Source: an uncultured Chloroflexaceae bacterium
GTDB lineage: Bacteria > Chloroflexota > Chloroflexia > Chloroflexales > Chloroflexaceae
Length of the DNA: 8,881 nt
Reading direction: 5' to 3'
Assembly (NCBI GenBank): GCA_937141995.1
Contig: CAKZQX010000134.1
Coordinates: forward strand, 1 to 8,881
Positions within the stretch are counted from its first letter, which is position 1; each line of letters begins with the position of its first letter. The translations under genes and the position numbers were made by a program. The notes beneath the pieces were generated by a model. The model saw only the letters and a list, made by a program, of their open reading frames with translations, did not search any database and had not been told where the DNA came from. Shown piece by piece: positions 1-6,956 of the stretch.

Positions 1-60
1 TGCCATATGTTTCAGGCACTGGCTCAGTAGGACCGAGCATGAGCGGTAGGGGACGAAAAG

Positions 61-82
61 GGGGCGAAACATCTTTCGCCCC
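61..82 (-). terminator. Putative intrinsic terminator of the methyltransferase gene
   Basis: A perfect 9-bp inverted repeat (61-69 with 74-82, loop CATC on the plus strand) overlaps the last base of the methyltransferase stop codon. Read on the minus strand, the stem GGGGCGAAA/TTTCGCCCC is followed by CCTTTTCG, a short and interrupted T-run, so the signal is weaker than a textbook terminator. A longer alternative fold pairs 46-58 (one bulged A) with 74-85. The position right at the gene end supports termination; the poor T-tract keeps confidence moderate. Confidence 0.45.
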
Positions 83-855
83 TACGACTTTACAGCAATC
101 CCCACCAGCAGCACCGTAGCTATCTCCGGCTCCGGCTCGGCGGTGGCGAAGGCGTCACAGCGCTCTAGCTCAGCGCTACTCAGCCAGGGCGCAACCCGCG
201 TACGCAATACCGACCAGTCAGCCAGGGCCAGTTCCGCCGCCGGCGGGGAGACATCCGCAAGCGCTGACTCTGCCAGGAATGCCCGTACCACGACCTCAGC
301 CAGGCCCGCGCGGGTCAACTGTGCCGCCAGGTCAACCCCCAACTCATCGGCAGGGGGAACCGGACTGCTGCCGGTAGCCGGCACCTGCGCATAGGCCGCC
401 GCCAGCAGCGCGGCCAGATCGGGCGGCCAGTGCCGTGCCCGCACCCAGAGTTGCGCGCCGGTCGCTACGATAACCGTCCCGCCGGGACGCAACACCCGCC
501 GCAGTTCGCGCAACGCCAGATCCGCATCGGCGAACAGTCCCAACGCGGCCACACACCAGACCAGATCGGCCACGTCCGCATGCAGCGGTAGCGCCTGCGC
601 ATCACCGGCCAGCCAGACAAACGGCATGCCCGGGTTATGCTGCTGCGCCACGCTCAGCGCTGCCACATCCCGGTCAATCCCGATCACCCGACCTTCCGGC
701 GGCAATCCCTCAGCCAGCCAGCCACTCTTGCGCCCGGTACCACAGGCCACATCCAGCGCCACCCGGCCATGGCGCGCAGGCACCTGCGTCAGTACCAGCC
801 ACAAGAGCGGCACGAGCGGCGCATGCAGTTCATCCAGGTCAACCAGATCCGGCAT
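82..855 (-). CDS. Class I SAM-dependent methyltransferase (Methyltransf_11 type)
   Basis: This predicted cytoplasmic protein of 257 residues transfers a methyl group from S-adenosylmethionine to an unidentified substrate. Motif I is ALDVACGTG (residues 33-41). The acidic residue ending beta-2 is D61 in VIGID. A GDAQALP motif II lies at 84-90, DLVWCV at 97-102, and the LRPGG turn at 122-126. This order is typical of UbiE/MenG-like and other Methyltransf_11 proteins. The C-terminal half is Ala/Leu-rich and probably forms the substrate cap. I chose ATG at 855 because GGAG lies 6 bases upstream of it. The frame stays open to a TTG at 915 (277 residues), but that TTG is preceded by the reverse of a Shine-Dalgarno sequence; TTG and GTG codons after a GGAGGA around residues 10-11 of the longer form are further options. 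The gene stands alone, with a hairpin at its 3' end. The substrate cannot be told from sequence. Confidence 0.85.
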   Translation of the reverse strand: MPDLVDLDELHAPLVPLLWLVLTQVPARHGRVALDVACGTGRKSGWLAEGLPPEGRVIGIDRDVAALSVAQQHNPGMPFVWLAGDAQALPLHADVADLVWCVAALGLFADADLALRELRRVLRPGGTVIVATGAQLWVRARHWPPDLAALLAAAYAQVPATGSSPVPPADELGVDLAAQLTRAGLAEVVVRAFLAESALADVSPPAAELALADWSVLRTRVAPWLSSAELERCDAFATAEPEPEIATVLLVGIAVKS

Positions 856-896
856 CGACGACTCCACTTCCAGGAAACTCCCCACCAACCACAACT

Positions 897-922
897 TCCT
901 CCGTCGCACGGTCAACGGAGGA
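897..922 (-). promoter_or_regulatory. Inverted repeat enclosing an SD-like GGAGGA upstream of the methyltransferase
   Basis: Eight bases at 897-904 (TCCTCCGT) are the exact complement of 915-922 (ACGGAGGA) across a 10-base loop. In the methyltransferase transcript this would place an SD-like GGAGGA in the 3' arm of a stem, about 40 bases ahead of the preferred ATG at 855. If translation begins at one of the upstream TTG or GTG codons instead, the stem would hide the ribosome site. It may also be chance in GC-rich DNA. Confidence 0.3.
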
Positions 923-945
923 GGTTGCTTGCAATCCGATTATTT

Positions 946-1148
946 CATCTTACAGGAGTTACGCGGTGGACATGCAAATCAGGCATGTGCCTGGATGAAC
1001 GGCCCGATTCGCCTGCGGCAGCATGGTACTTCTTTTTCTTTTTCACGAAAAGTTGGCTCCTTGAGCCAACTTTTCGTGAAAAAGAATGGTCTGTTCCGCC
1101 CTGCCGGAGGCGAAATGAGCTTCCAGGTCAGTGACTGCGTAACTCCTG
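946..1148. repeat. Palindromic element A (complete, three-tier fold-back)
   Basis: Three nested inverted repeats can be seen. The outer arms are 953-966 and 1135-1148 (CAGGAGTTACGC core, one mismatch). The middle arms are 1008-1021 and 1101-1114 (TTCGCCTGCGGCAG against CTGCCGGAGGCGAA, one G/G mismatch). The inner arms are 1036-1059 and 1063-1086, a perfect 24-bp stem with a CTT loop. The inner stem is T-rich on its 5' side and A-rich on its 3' side on both strands, so it is not a normal intrinsic terminator. Confidence 0.8.
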
Positions 1149-1149
1149 T

Positions 1150-1300
1150 CATCTTATAGGAGTTACATGGTACTTCTTTTTCTTTTTCACAAAAAAGTTG
1201 CACTAAGTGCAACTTTTTTGTGAAAAAGATTGAAGATCTTCCGCCCTGCCGGAGGCGAAATTGCCTGTCGGGTCAGAAACCGCGTAACTCCTGCAAGATG
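1150..1300. repeat. Palindromic element B (left arm internally deleted)
   Basis: This copy matches element A at ATGGTACTTC and the following pyrimidine run (1167-1190 is identical to 1023-1046). However, GGAGTTAC is joined directly to ATGGTAC, so a stretch equal to A 963-1022 (60 bases) is missing, including the left middle arm. Its core is a different perfect palindrome: 1181-1204 pairs with 1206-1229, 24 bp around a single central A. The conserved 20-base block is at 1239-1258 and the right terminal arm ACCGCGTAACTCCTG at 1279-1293. Confidence 0.8.
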
Positions 1301-1301
1301 A

Positions 1302-1566
1302 CAGGAGTTACGCGGTAGACTCCAAACCAGGCGTTTGTTTCGATGAGCGGCCCGATTCGCCTGAGGCAGCATTGGTATTGTTTTATCTTGTTCACACACA
1401 TTCGCACAACGTGCGAATGTGTGTGAACAAGATCGGAATCTTCCGCCCTGCCGGAGGCGATATTCCCTACCAAATGCAGGATCATCTGATCCATGGCAGC
1501 AGTGGCCGTTTCACGGTTTTCGCTCATTTCGTGTTGTTCGTGGTCCAACCTCCCACCGCGTAACTC
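1302..1566. repeat. Palindromic element C (divergent core, extended right side)
   Basis: The outer arms are 1305-1316 and 1555-1566 (GAGTTACGCGGT against ACCGCGTAACTC, perfect over 12 bp). The middle arms are 1357-1369 and 1448-1460, with two central mismatches. The inner core is 1385-1407 paired with 1411-1433, a perfect 23-bp stem with loop AAC, whose sequence (ATCTTGTTCACACACATT...) is largely unlike cores A and B. It shares CGGCCCGATTCGCCTG with A (1000-1015). Between the conserved block and the right terminus it holds about 94 bases (1461-1554), against about 21 in A, including a small GGATCA/TGATCC palindrome at 1478-1491. Confidence 0.78.
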
Positions 1567-1613
1567 ATCTTATAGGAAGAACAGACAAACACAGGGCAAA
1601 CCGGTTGTTTGAT

Positions 1614-1653
1614 AACAGAGCACCAGAGACGTTTTGTTCTCTGGTGCTCTGTT
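1614..1653 (-). terminator. Strong 16-bp hairpin downstream of the WD40 lipoprotein gene
   Basis: AACAGAGCACCAGAGA (1614-1629) is perfectly complementary to 1638-1653 across an 8-base loop. It begins about 20 bases past the lipoprotein stop codon on the minus strand, where a terminator or an mRNA 3'-end stabiliser is expected. The T-tract after the stem on that strand is short (TT then ATC), so classical intrinsic termination is only partly supported. The methyltransferase also reads leftward, and the hairpin would separate the two units. Confidence 0.55.
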
Positions 1654-1672
1654 CTGTGTTCTATGAGATGCG

Positions 1673-4600
1673 CTAAATATCCTCGAAGCGCACATTAACA
1701 TTCGTCACATCCGGGCCAAGCGGCACCGTCTGGATCACAACGGCACGACCATCGGCGTAGGCCCAGCCATCGAACACCAGGTTCAGGATACCATCGGTTA
1801 TCTGCGTCAGGATCTCCCGCTCCACCGCGCCATCGGGCGTGAGTTGCTCACGGTAGAAGTCGGCGACCTCCTCGGCGCTGAGGGCGGTTTCATAGTTGAC
1901 CGACCCACCCGCCCCGGAGAAGATTGCCTGAACATTGCCGGCATCCTCGGGCAGCGGGAAGGTATTCTCCGTTACCTGCCCATCCGCATCCAGTTCGCCT
2001 ACCGCACCGCTGCCGGTTGCCGGGGCACTCTCGGCATCCTCCGCCGGTGCAGCCGTGGCATCGCTCGCGTCCGCGTCACTGTCGGCGGCTGCTGCCCCAA
2101 ACTCCAGCGTCTCCAGCAGGGTATCCAGGGCGGCCGGGTTCCAGTTATCGGACGTGGCAGCGGCGATAATTGCCAGGGCACGCCCATCATCCAGCAGCGC
2201 CACCACCACGCGCCCCTGCCCCTCGGTATCACCACCGGCCAGCGGACCACTGACCTCAACCGAACGTCCTTCAACGCCATCGATCTGCACCGTTTCAACC
2301 TCGCTCAGGGTGACATCATCTTCCGCGTCGGCCACGAACGCATCCACCAGATCGTCCAGCGTGGGCGCATCCGGCAGCGGTGTGCCCTCAAAGACGACTT
2401 CCGGCGGCCCCATGTTGACGGCAATCAGTGTATCTTCCGGGGGGGCTTCCGGGTCAGCCGTGGCCGGGATCATCAGCACAACCCCGGCATCCTCCAGGAC
2501 TGTGTTGGCGAAGACCTGCCAGCCCTCCGGCACAACAAATGAGTAGCCCGCATCATTTGTGACCGTCTCGCCCGCCGTCTGCCCGCCACCCAGCAGATCG
2601 GGCGTGGCCGGTTCACCGGCATTCTCCCCTGCTTCCCCAACAGTAGGGGTAGCTTCAGCATCGGGCGTGGCAGCATCGTCCGTTGTATCTCCCGCACCAA
2701 CGCCCCAGACCCGCATACTCTGATCCAACGACCCGGATACCATCACTGCGCCGTCGGGCGCAAAATCCAGCGCGGTAATTGATGAGGTGTGGTTGGTGAG
2801 TTGGACCAACTCGCTACCTTCAACACTATCCCACAGCCGGATATCACCCCGCGCCGAGCCGGAGGCCAGCAGGCTGCCTCCCGGACCAAACGCGACACTG
2901 TTGATCGCGCCGCGATGTCCTTCGAGCATGGTCACCGCGTTATCATCAGTCAGATCATATACGGCAACGATGGAGTTGTTCAGTCCCGCCGCCAGCAGGC
3001 TATCGTCAGGCGCAAAGGCCAGCGCCAGTGGGAGCGACTCGGGTTCGAGGGTAGCGGTTTCCTCGCTCGCGGCCACATCCCAGAGTATAATCGTCTCATC
3101 GTTGCTGCCGGTCGCCAGCATGCTACCGTCATGCGAGAACGCCACCGCATGTACCCGGTCACTGTGGCCTTCCAGCGTCTCCATTTCGCTCAGATCGCTT
3201 GTGTCCCACAGCTTCACTGTACCATCGCTTGAGGCTGTGGCCAGCATGCTGCCATCCGGCGCGATTGCCAGATCAAGAATATTATCCTCGTGCGCGGCTT
3301 CGACCAGCGCTGCTTCGCTACCGTCATTACTCCACATCTTAAGCGACTCGTCTAGCGCGGTGGTGAAGAACATTTCACCATCGGGGGCAAACACCAGATT
3401 ATTGATCTGTGTGTCGTGCGCCTCGGCAACAGCCACGCTCAGGCTAAAGTCGGCCGTATCCCACAACCGCAACGTACCATCACTCTCACCCGTAGCAACC
3501 AGTTCACCATCAGGCGCAACCGCCAGCGCTACCACATCCTCGATCACCCCCAGCGCTTCCGGCTCGGCGGATAGCATCTCCGACCCGTCGGCTGTGTCCC
3601 AGACAGACACACCGTCGTTGCTCAAACCGGCAACTAGCGCCGCGCCATCGGGTGTGTAGGCCACACTGCGCACACTACCGGGATTTTCCAACTGCTGCAA
3701 GCGTGCGGCATCAACCGGACTGTAGATCCCCAGATCGCGGCTATTTGACACGACCGCAAGCTGACTGCCATCCGGCGAGAAGACTACCTGGCTTTGTGGC
3801 GGTGTGTCGGCCTCAAAGCTCTGCAGTTCACTGCCATCGGCCACATTCCAGATCTTGACGATCCGGCCAAAATCACCCGATGCCAGCAGGCTGCCATCCG
3901 GCGAGAAACTCACTGCCTGCACCTGATCCTCGTGTCCGGTGAAGGTGCTGGTCTGGCTGCCATCGGTCACATTCCAGAGCTGGATATCCGGTGCGCGGGG
4001 TGCTACCGCCAGCGTCACGCTATCCGGTGCAAATGCCACATCGCTTACAGCATTTCCAATCTCGAGCGTGTTCACCAGCGCGCCATCCTCCAGTCGCCAG
4101 AGCAGCACGCTCTGGCTGAGCGACCCGGCCGCCAACAGACTGCCATCGGGGGCAATTGCAATCGCATCAATCGAGAGAGTGTCATCGTCCAGCGTGCGGA
4201 TTTCGCTCTGATCGGCAACGCTGTAGAGCGTCACAAACCCGTCTTCCAGCCCGGCCGCCAGGGTTGCACTGTCCGGCGTGAAGGCCAGATCATTCACCAT
4301 AGATCCGGTGGGAATAAATCCCTGCGTCTCTAACGTGGCCGGATCATGCAGCCAGATCCCGACCGAACTACCCACTGCCGCTACGCTGCCATCCGGCGCA
4401 ACGGCCACTACTTCCAGACTACCACGCCCCAGCATGCGCTGCTGCGTCACTGCATTGGCGGTCTCCACGGTCATCGCGTCCGCTGCCAATTCGACCGGTT
4501 CGGGCGTCGGGGTCGCCGCCTCGGTCGGCGTTGCCGCTTCGGTGGGGGTTGTCTCTTCAACCGTCGGCGTGGCTACTTGCGAGACTTCCGGGGGATCGCT

Positions 4601-4684
4601 TGCGCCACCAGCGCAACCGGCCAGCGTCAGGATCAGTACCAGCAGCATCCCGACAGCCCAGATCCGCATCGGCTGTGTCATCAT
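1673..4684 (-). CDS. WD40-repeat lipoprotein with PsbP-like and small C-terminal domains
   Basis: The predicted protein of about 1003 residues is exported and anchored by lipid. It begins with a hydrophobic signal peptide and lipobox LAGC, with the lipidated Cys at residue 24, followed by a TPTEAATPTEAATP-type linker (about 38-63). Residues about 89-661 contain 14 WD40 repeats with the signature xAFxPDGSxLAxGSxDxxVxLWD, enough for two seven-bladed propellers, a scaffold for protein binding. A second low-complexity linker leads to a domain at about 707-862 starting GYSFVVPEGW, which resembles the PsbP/LpqN/DcrB fold. After an Ala/Asp linker, a domain at about 897-1003 (NYETALSAEEVADFYREQL, then a beta-rich end) resembles small C-terminal modules of other Chloroflexi lipoproteins. 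I chose ATG at 4684 (or the adjacent ATG at 4681); the frame stays open to 4783, but that extension precedes the Shine-Dalgarno and signal peptide. The ligand is unknown. Confidence 0.9.
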   Translation of the reverse strand: MMTQPMRIWAVGMLLVLILTLAGCAGGASDPPEVSQVATPTVEETTPTEAATPTEAATPTPEPVELAADAMTVETANAVTQQRMLGRGSLEVVAVAPDGSVAAVGSSVGIWLHDPATLETQGFIPTGSMVNDLAFTPDSATLAAGLEDGFVTLYSVADQSEIRTLDDDTLSIDAIAIAPDGSLLAAGSLSQSVLLWRLEDGALVNTLEIGNAVSDVAFAPDSVTLAVAPRAPDIQLWNVTDGSQTSTFTGHEDQVQAVSFSPDGSLLASGDFGRIVKIWNVADGSELQSFEADTPPQSQVVFSPDGSQLAVVSNSRDLGIYSPVDAARLQQLENPGSVRSVAYTPDGAALVAGLSNDGVSVWDTADGSEMLSAEPEALGVIEDVVALAVAPDGELVATGESDGTLRLWDTADFSLSVAVAEAHDTQINNLVFAPDGEMFFTTALDESLKMWSNDGSEAALVEAAHEDNILDLAIAPDGSMLATASSDGTVKLWDTSDLSEMETLEGHSDRVHAVAFSHDGSMLATGSNDETIILWDVAASEETATLEPESLPLALAFAPDDSLLAAGLNNSIVAVYDLTDDNAVTMLEGHRGAINSVAFGPGGSLLASGSARGDIRLWDSVEGSELVQLTNHTSSITALDFAPDGAVMVSGSLDQSMRVWGVGAGDTTDDAATPDAEATPTVGEAGENAGEPATPDLLGGGQTAGETVTNDAGYSFVVPEGWQVFANTVLEDAGVVLMIPATADPEAPPEDTLIAVNMGPPEVVFEGTPLPDAPTLDDLVDAFVADAEDDVTLSEVETVQIDGVEGRSVEVSGPLAGGDTEGQGRVVVALLDDGRALAIIAAATSDNWNPAALDTLLETLEFGAAAADSDADASDATAAPAEDAESAPATGSGAVGELDADGQVTENTFPLPEDAGNVQAIFSGAGGSVNYETALSAEEVADFYREQLTPDGAVEREILTQITDGILNLVFDGWAYADGRAVVIQTVPLGPDVTNVNVRFEDI

Positions 4685-4688
4685 CGGA

Positions 4689-4694
4689 CCTCCT
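4689..4694 (-). promoter_or_regulatory. Shine-Dalgarno AGGAGG deciding the lipoprotein start
   Basis: On the minus strand AGGAGG ends 4 bases before the ATG at 4684 and 7 bases before the next in-frame ATG at 4681. Spacing favours 4681 slightly; either start leaves the same signal peptide. This site rules against the 33-residue longer reading from 4783. Confidence 0.8.
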
Positions 4695-4826
4695 CTGTTT
4701 GATTGATTGATACACGGGGAACACAAGATGTTACCGTAGCATACGGCAATTACCAGTCCGTTACCCGATTTCACATAGCACATGGCCGGTAGCCGCCCGG
4801 AGAGCGCTCATAATCCTACAGCCATC

Positions 4827-4835
4827 TGGTATAAT
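4827..4835 (+). promoter_or_regulatory. Extended -10 promoter of the DUF4838 gene
   Basis: TGG followed by TATAAT (4830-4835) gives a full TGn extended -10 element with a perfect -10 hexamer. No good -35 is seen; the best-placed hexamer near 4807-4812 is CTCATA, which extended -10 promoters tolerate. The start of transcription would fall near 4842, giving a leader of about 28 bases with no clear Shine-Dalgarno before the ATG at 4870. The complement of the same site reads TATTAT and could serve the divergent lipoprotein gene, but I see no matching -35 at normal spacing. Confidence 0.6.
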
Positions 4836-4869
4836 AGTTGCTCCTGACGATACTATCTCCAAGAAATGT

Positions 4870-6894
4870 ATGCCCACTTCCGCGAATGATACCCTGACAC
4901 CCGCATGGTCAATCACCCTGGCCTCGTCCGATCCGGTCGCATGTTTTGCGGCCCAGGAGCTACGGCGTACCCTGCAGCGGATCGGTGCGCCGCCCCTGCC
5001 GATTGTGTCCGTGGCGGCAGATGCCGGCCCGACCGGACCACGGATTGCGCTGGCCTGTAGTGACAGGAATCTCGATAGCGCTGTGCGCGATGGCTTTGTG
5101 CGCACTCCCGATACGGACGGGTTGACTTTGCGGGCAGACGGTCCACGCGGTCTGCTCTACGCCGTCTATGAACTGCTGGAGACGCTCGGCTGCCGCTGGG
5201 TTGCGCCCGGTCCCACCGGGGAACATCTACCGCGCCACGAGCGGATCACGCTACCACGCATGGCCGTGGCCCAGCGTCCTGCCCTGCCCGGCCGCTGCCT
5301 GATCATCGGGCATGACTTCTTTCTGGACGATGCTGAGGAGTGGATCATCTGGGCCGCGCGTAATCGGCTGAACACCATCTTTATCCATACGATCAATGCG
5401 CGGCCGGCGCTGGGCGCATGCCACCTGCGGCGCTGGCATGCCCGGCGGCACGAGCTATTGCCGCTGCTACGTGCGCGCGGGATGTTGTTAGAACTGGGCG
5501 GCCACGGGATGCCCGACCTGGTGCCCCGCCGCTTCTTCCGCCGGAACCCGGAGATGTTTCGCTATGACGGTACCCGCCGCACGCCGGACTACAACTTCTG
5601 CATCAGCAACAGCGACACACGCCAGATGCTGCGCAGGCAGGGCGCGGCCTTCTTCAAAGCCCATCCGGAGGCGCAGATCCTGCACCTCTGGCCGGACGAT
5701 CTGCTGGGCGGCGGCTGGTGCCACTGCCCACATTGCGCCGGTCTGTCGGCGGCGGATCAGGCGCTGCTGGCGACGAACGAACTGGCCGAGGTGCTGGAAG
5801 AGCTGCACCCGCAGGCCCGGCTGGCCTACCTGGCCTACCACGATACGACCGCGCCACCCGCGCGGGTAGTGCCACGCCCGAATGTTATCCTGGCCTACGC
5901 GCCCCGGCCCCGCAGCTATGCGCACGGCATCGCCGAGGCCACCAACCGGGTGAACATTCCGCTGTGGCAGGCGCTCACAACCAACCTTGACCTGTTTCGC
6001 ACCACCGCCGGGCAAGAACAGCGCGTCTTCGAATACTACCTCGACGGCATTCTCTTCAAATCCGCACCGCCACCGCTGCCGGAGGTGTTGCAGGCCGACC
6101 TGCGCGCCTACCGCGAAGCCGGCGTGCATACCGTGCAGGCGCTGATGACCGGCGACCGGCCCTGGCTGGCGGCACCGATCAATGCCTATCTGTTTGCCCG
6201 GTTGGCCTGGGAACCGGAGCAGAACCCACAGGAACTCTTGCAGCAGTATGCGGCGGTGCGCGCGCCCCGCACGCCGGCGGCCCTGGTGGTTGCCTACAAT
6301 GCGCTGGCCGATGCCTGGCGCCCGGTGCTGGACTTCCTGCCGGAAGAGCAATCGCTCGCCGGCGATATGCCCACGGCGCGGCGCAATCTATTTGCCCATC
6401 CGCCCATGGATGTGTTAGACTATATGACCGCACCACGCTCACTGCGCGAACGCCGCCTGGAGTTACTGGCGGCTACCGATACGATGCCGGCTGCCGGCCG
6501 GTTGGCCTGGGATTGTGTGCTCGCTCAAGCTCACGCCGATACAGCCTATCTCACGGCAGAACAGGCTGAGTGGGAGCTGGGTGTGCAGGTATTGCACTTT
6601 ATCATGGTGCGGCAACGACTCTATGTGCTGGCAGAGCGCAGACCATCGCGGGCTGTCCTGAAGGTGGCGCTGCATGCAGCCCGGGAGGCGTTGTACAACC
6701 TGATATATTGGGGCGAATACCATCTGCCCACAGCGCATGGACGGACCAACTACCGCCTGATGCGAACGCCGTTCCAGTTGCACCTGGAGGCGCTCCGCGA
6801 TCAGCGGCTGGCACGCCCATGGGAGCGCGTCTGGTTACGCATTAATACCTATCGACAACTCGCCTGGTTACTCTGGCGTGTTGCGCGGAGATAA
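4870..6894 (+). CDS. DUF4838-type glycoside-hydrolase-like protein
   Basis: This 674-residue protein resembles DUF4838 proteins. These carry an N-terminal domain like the non-catalytic domain of alpha-glucuronidases and hexosaminidases, followed by a probable TIM barrel. The N-terminal module ends in the telltale RGLLYAVYELLETLGCRW (93-110) and EHLPRHERITLP. The barrel region then shows WIIWAARNRLN (158-168), LELGGHGMP (207-215), NFCISN (242-247), WPDD (274-277) and a CHCPHC cluster (284-289), where related proteins often have a Cys-rich loop after an acidic residue. The last third looks helical. There is no signal peptide or membrane segment, so it probably acts in the cytoplasm. A carbohydrate substrate is suggested by the family only; D276 or D277 are the acidic residues I would test first. 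It has its own promoter, and no transporter or sugar enzyme gene is near. ATG at 4870 fits the promoter, although the ribosome site is weak. Confidence 0.75.
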   Translation: MPTSANDTLTPAWSITLASSDPVACFAAQELRRTLQRIGAPPLPIVSVAADAGPTGPRIALACSDRNLDSAVRDGFVRTPDTDGLTLRADGPRGLLYAVYELLETLGCRWVAPGPTGEHLPRHERITLPRMAVAQRPALPGRCLIIGHDFFLDDAEEWIIWAARNRLNTIFIHTINARPALGACHLRRWHARRHELLPLLRARGMLLELGGHGMPDLVPRRFFRRNPEMFRYDGTRRTPDYNFCISNSDTRQMLRRQGAAFFKAHPEAQILHLWPDDLLGGGWCHCPHCAGLSAADQALLATNELAEVLEELHPQARLAYLAYHDTTAPPARVVPRPNVILAYAPRPRSYAHGIAEATNRVNIPLWQALTTNLDLFRTTAGQEQRVFEYYLDGILFKSAPPPLPEVLQADLRAYREAGVHTVQALMTGDRPWLAAPINAYLFARLAWEPEQNPQELLQQYAAVRAPRTPAALVVAYNALADAWRPVLDFLPEEQSLAGDMPTARRNLFAHPPMDVLDYMTAPRSLRERRLELLAATDTMPAAGRLAWDCVLAQAHADTAYLTAEQAEWELGVQVLHFIMVRQRLYVLAERRPSRAVLKVALHAAREALYNLIYWGEYHLPTAHGRTNYRLMRTPFQLHLEALRDQRLARPWERVWLRINTYRQLAWLLWRVARR

Positions 6895-6917
6895 GCCCAA
6901 ATACGAGCCATAATCAT

Positions 6918-6946
6918 TTGACAGGGCCATCGGGAAGTGGTATACT
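6918..6946 (+). promoter_or_regulatory. Near-consensus sigma-70 promoter of the str operon
   Basis: The -35 is a perfect TTGACA (6918-6923). A 17-base spacer leads to TATACT (6941-6946), and TGG directly before it adds a TGn extended -10. Transcription would start near 6953, about 170 bases before rpsL. The promoter begins only 24 bases after the stop codon of the upstream gene, with no terminator between them. Strength of this order fits a ribosomal protein operon. Confidence 0.85.
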
Positions 6947-6956
6947 CCGCGAATGT

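Larger units (their letters stand above)
946..1577. repeat. Array of three related nested-palindrome elements in a gene-free gap
   Basis: The interval between the methyltransferase and the lipoprotein gene is built from three copies (A, B, C) of one palindromic element. All share an identical 20-base block TTCCGCCCTGCCGGAGGCGA at 1094-1113, 1239-1258 and 1441-1460. The string CATCTTAYAGGA bounds the copies on the plus strand at 946-957, 1150-1161 and 1566-1577. The junction of B and C carries a perfect 15-bp inverted repeat (1279-1293 with 1302-1316). Short open frames crossing the array follow the palindromes and lack coding character, so I call no gene here. The elements resemble non-autonomous mobile palindromes (MITE- or BIME-like); no transposase is present. 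Confidence 0.85.

Noticed and set aside
1..60. Possible end of a gene at the left edge
   Set aside because: Too short to show a family or codon bias; no feature can be supported.
1036..1086. Core hairpin of element A as a bidirectional intrinsic terminator
   Set aside because: On both strands the T-run lies in the 5' arm and the 3' flank is A-rich, opposite to the order needed for termination.
626..1159. Plus-strand open frames of 177 and 165 codons
   Set aside because: They lie opposite the methyltransferase gene and run on into the repeats; their composition is that of an antisense GC-rich shadow.
946..1577. CRISPR array
   Set aside because: Units are few, unequal in length (145 and 202 bases apart) and palindromic through the core, with no regular spacers and no cas genes.
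979..1676. Several small open frames on both strands across the repeat array (for example 979-1212, 1187-1399 and 1273-1548 on minus; 1372-1563 and 1419-1676 on plus)
   Set aside because: They follow the palindromes, repeat the same peptides (such as RRRIGP), start without ribosome sites, and match no family I recognise.
1844..3659. Long plus-strand open frames opposite the lipoprotein gene (232, 203 and 290 codons)
   Set aside because: Ser/Ala- or Arg/Gln-rich shadows of the WD40 repeats; the opposite strand has a complete and recognisable protein.
4684..4783. Longer start for the lipoprotein at 4783
   Set aside because: The 33 extra residues precede AGGAGG and would bury the signal peptide and lipobox.
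5488..6351. Minus-strand open frame of 287 codons
   Set aside because: It is antisense to the DUF4838-like gene, has no ribosome site and shows no domain; the plus strand carries the recognisable motifs.
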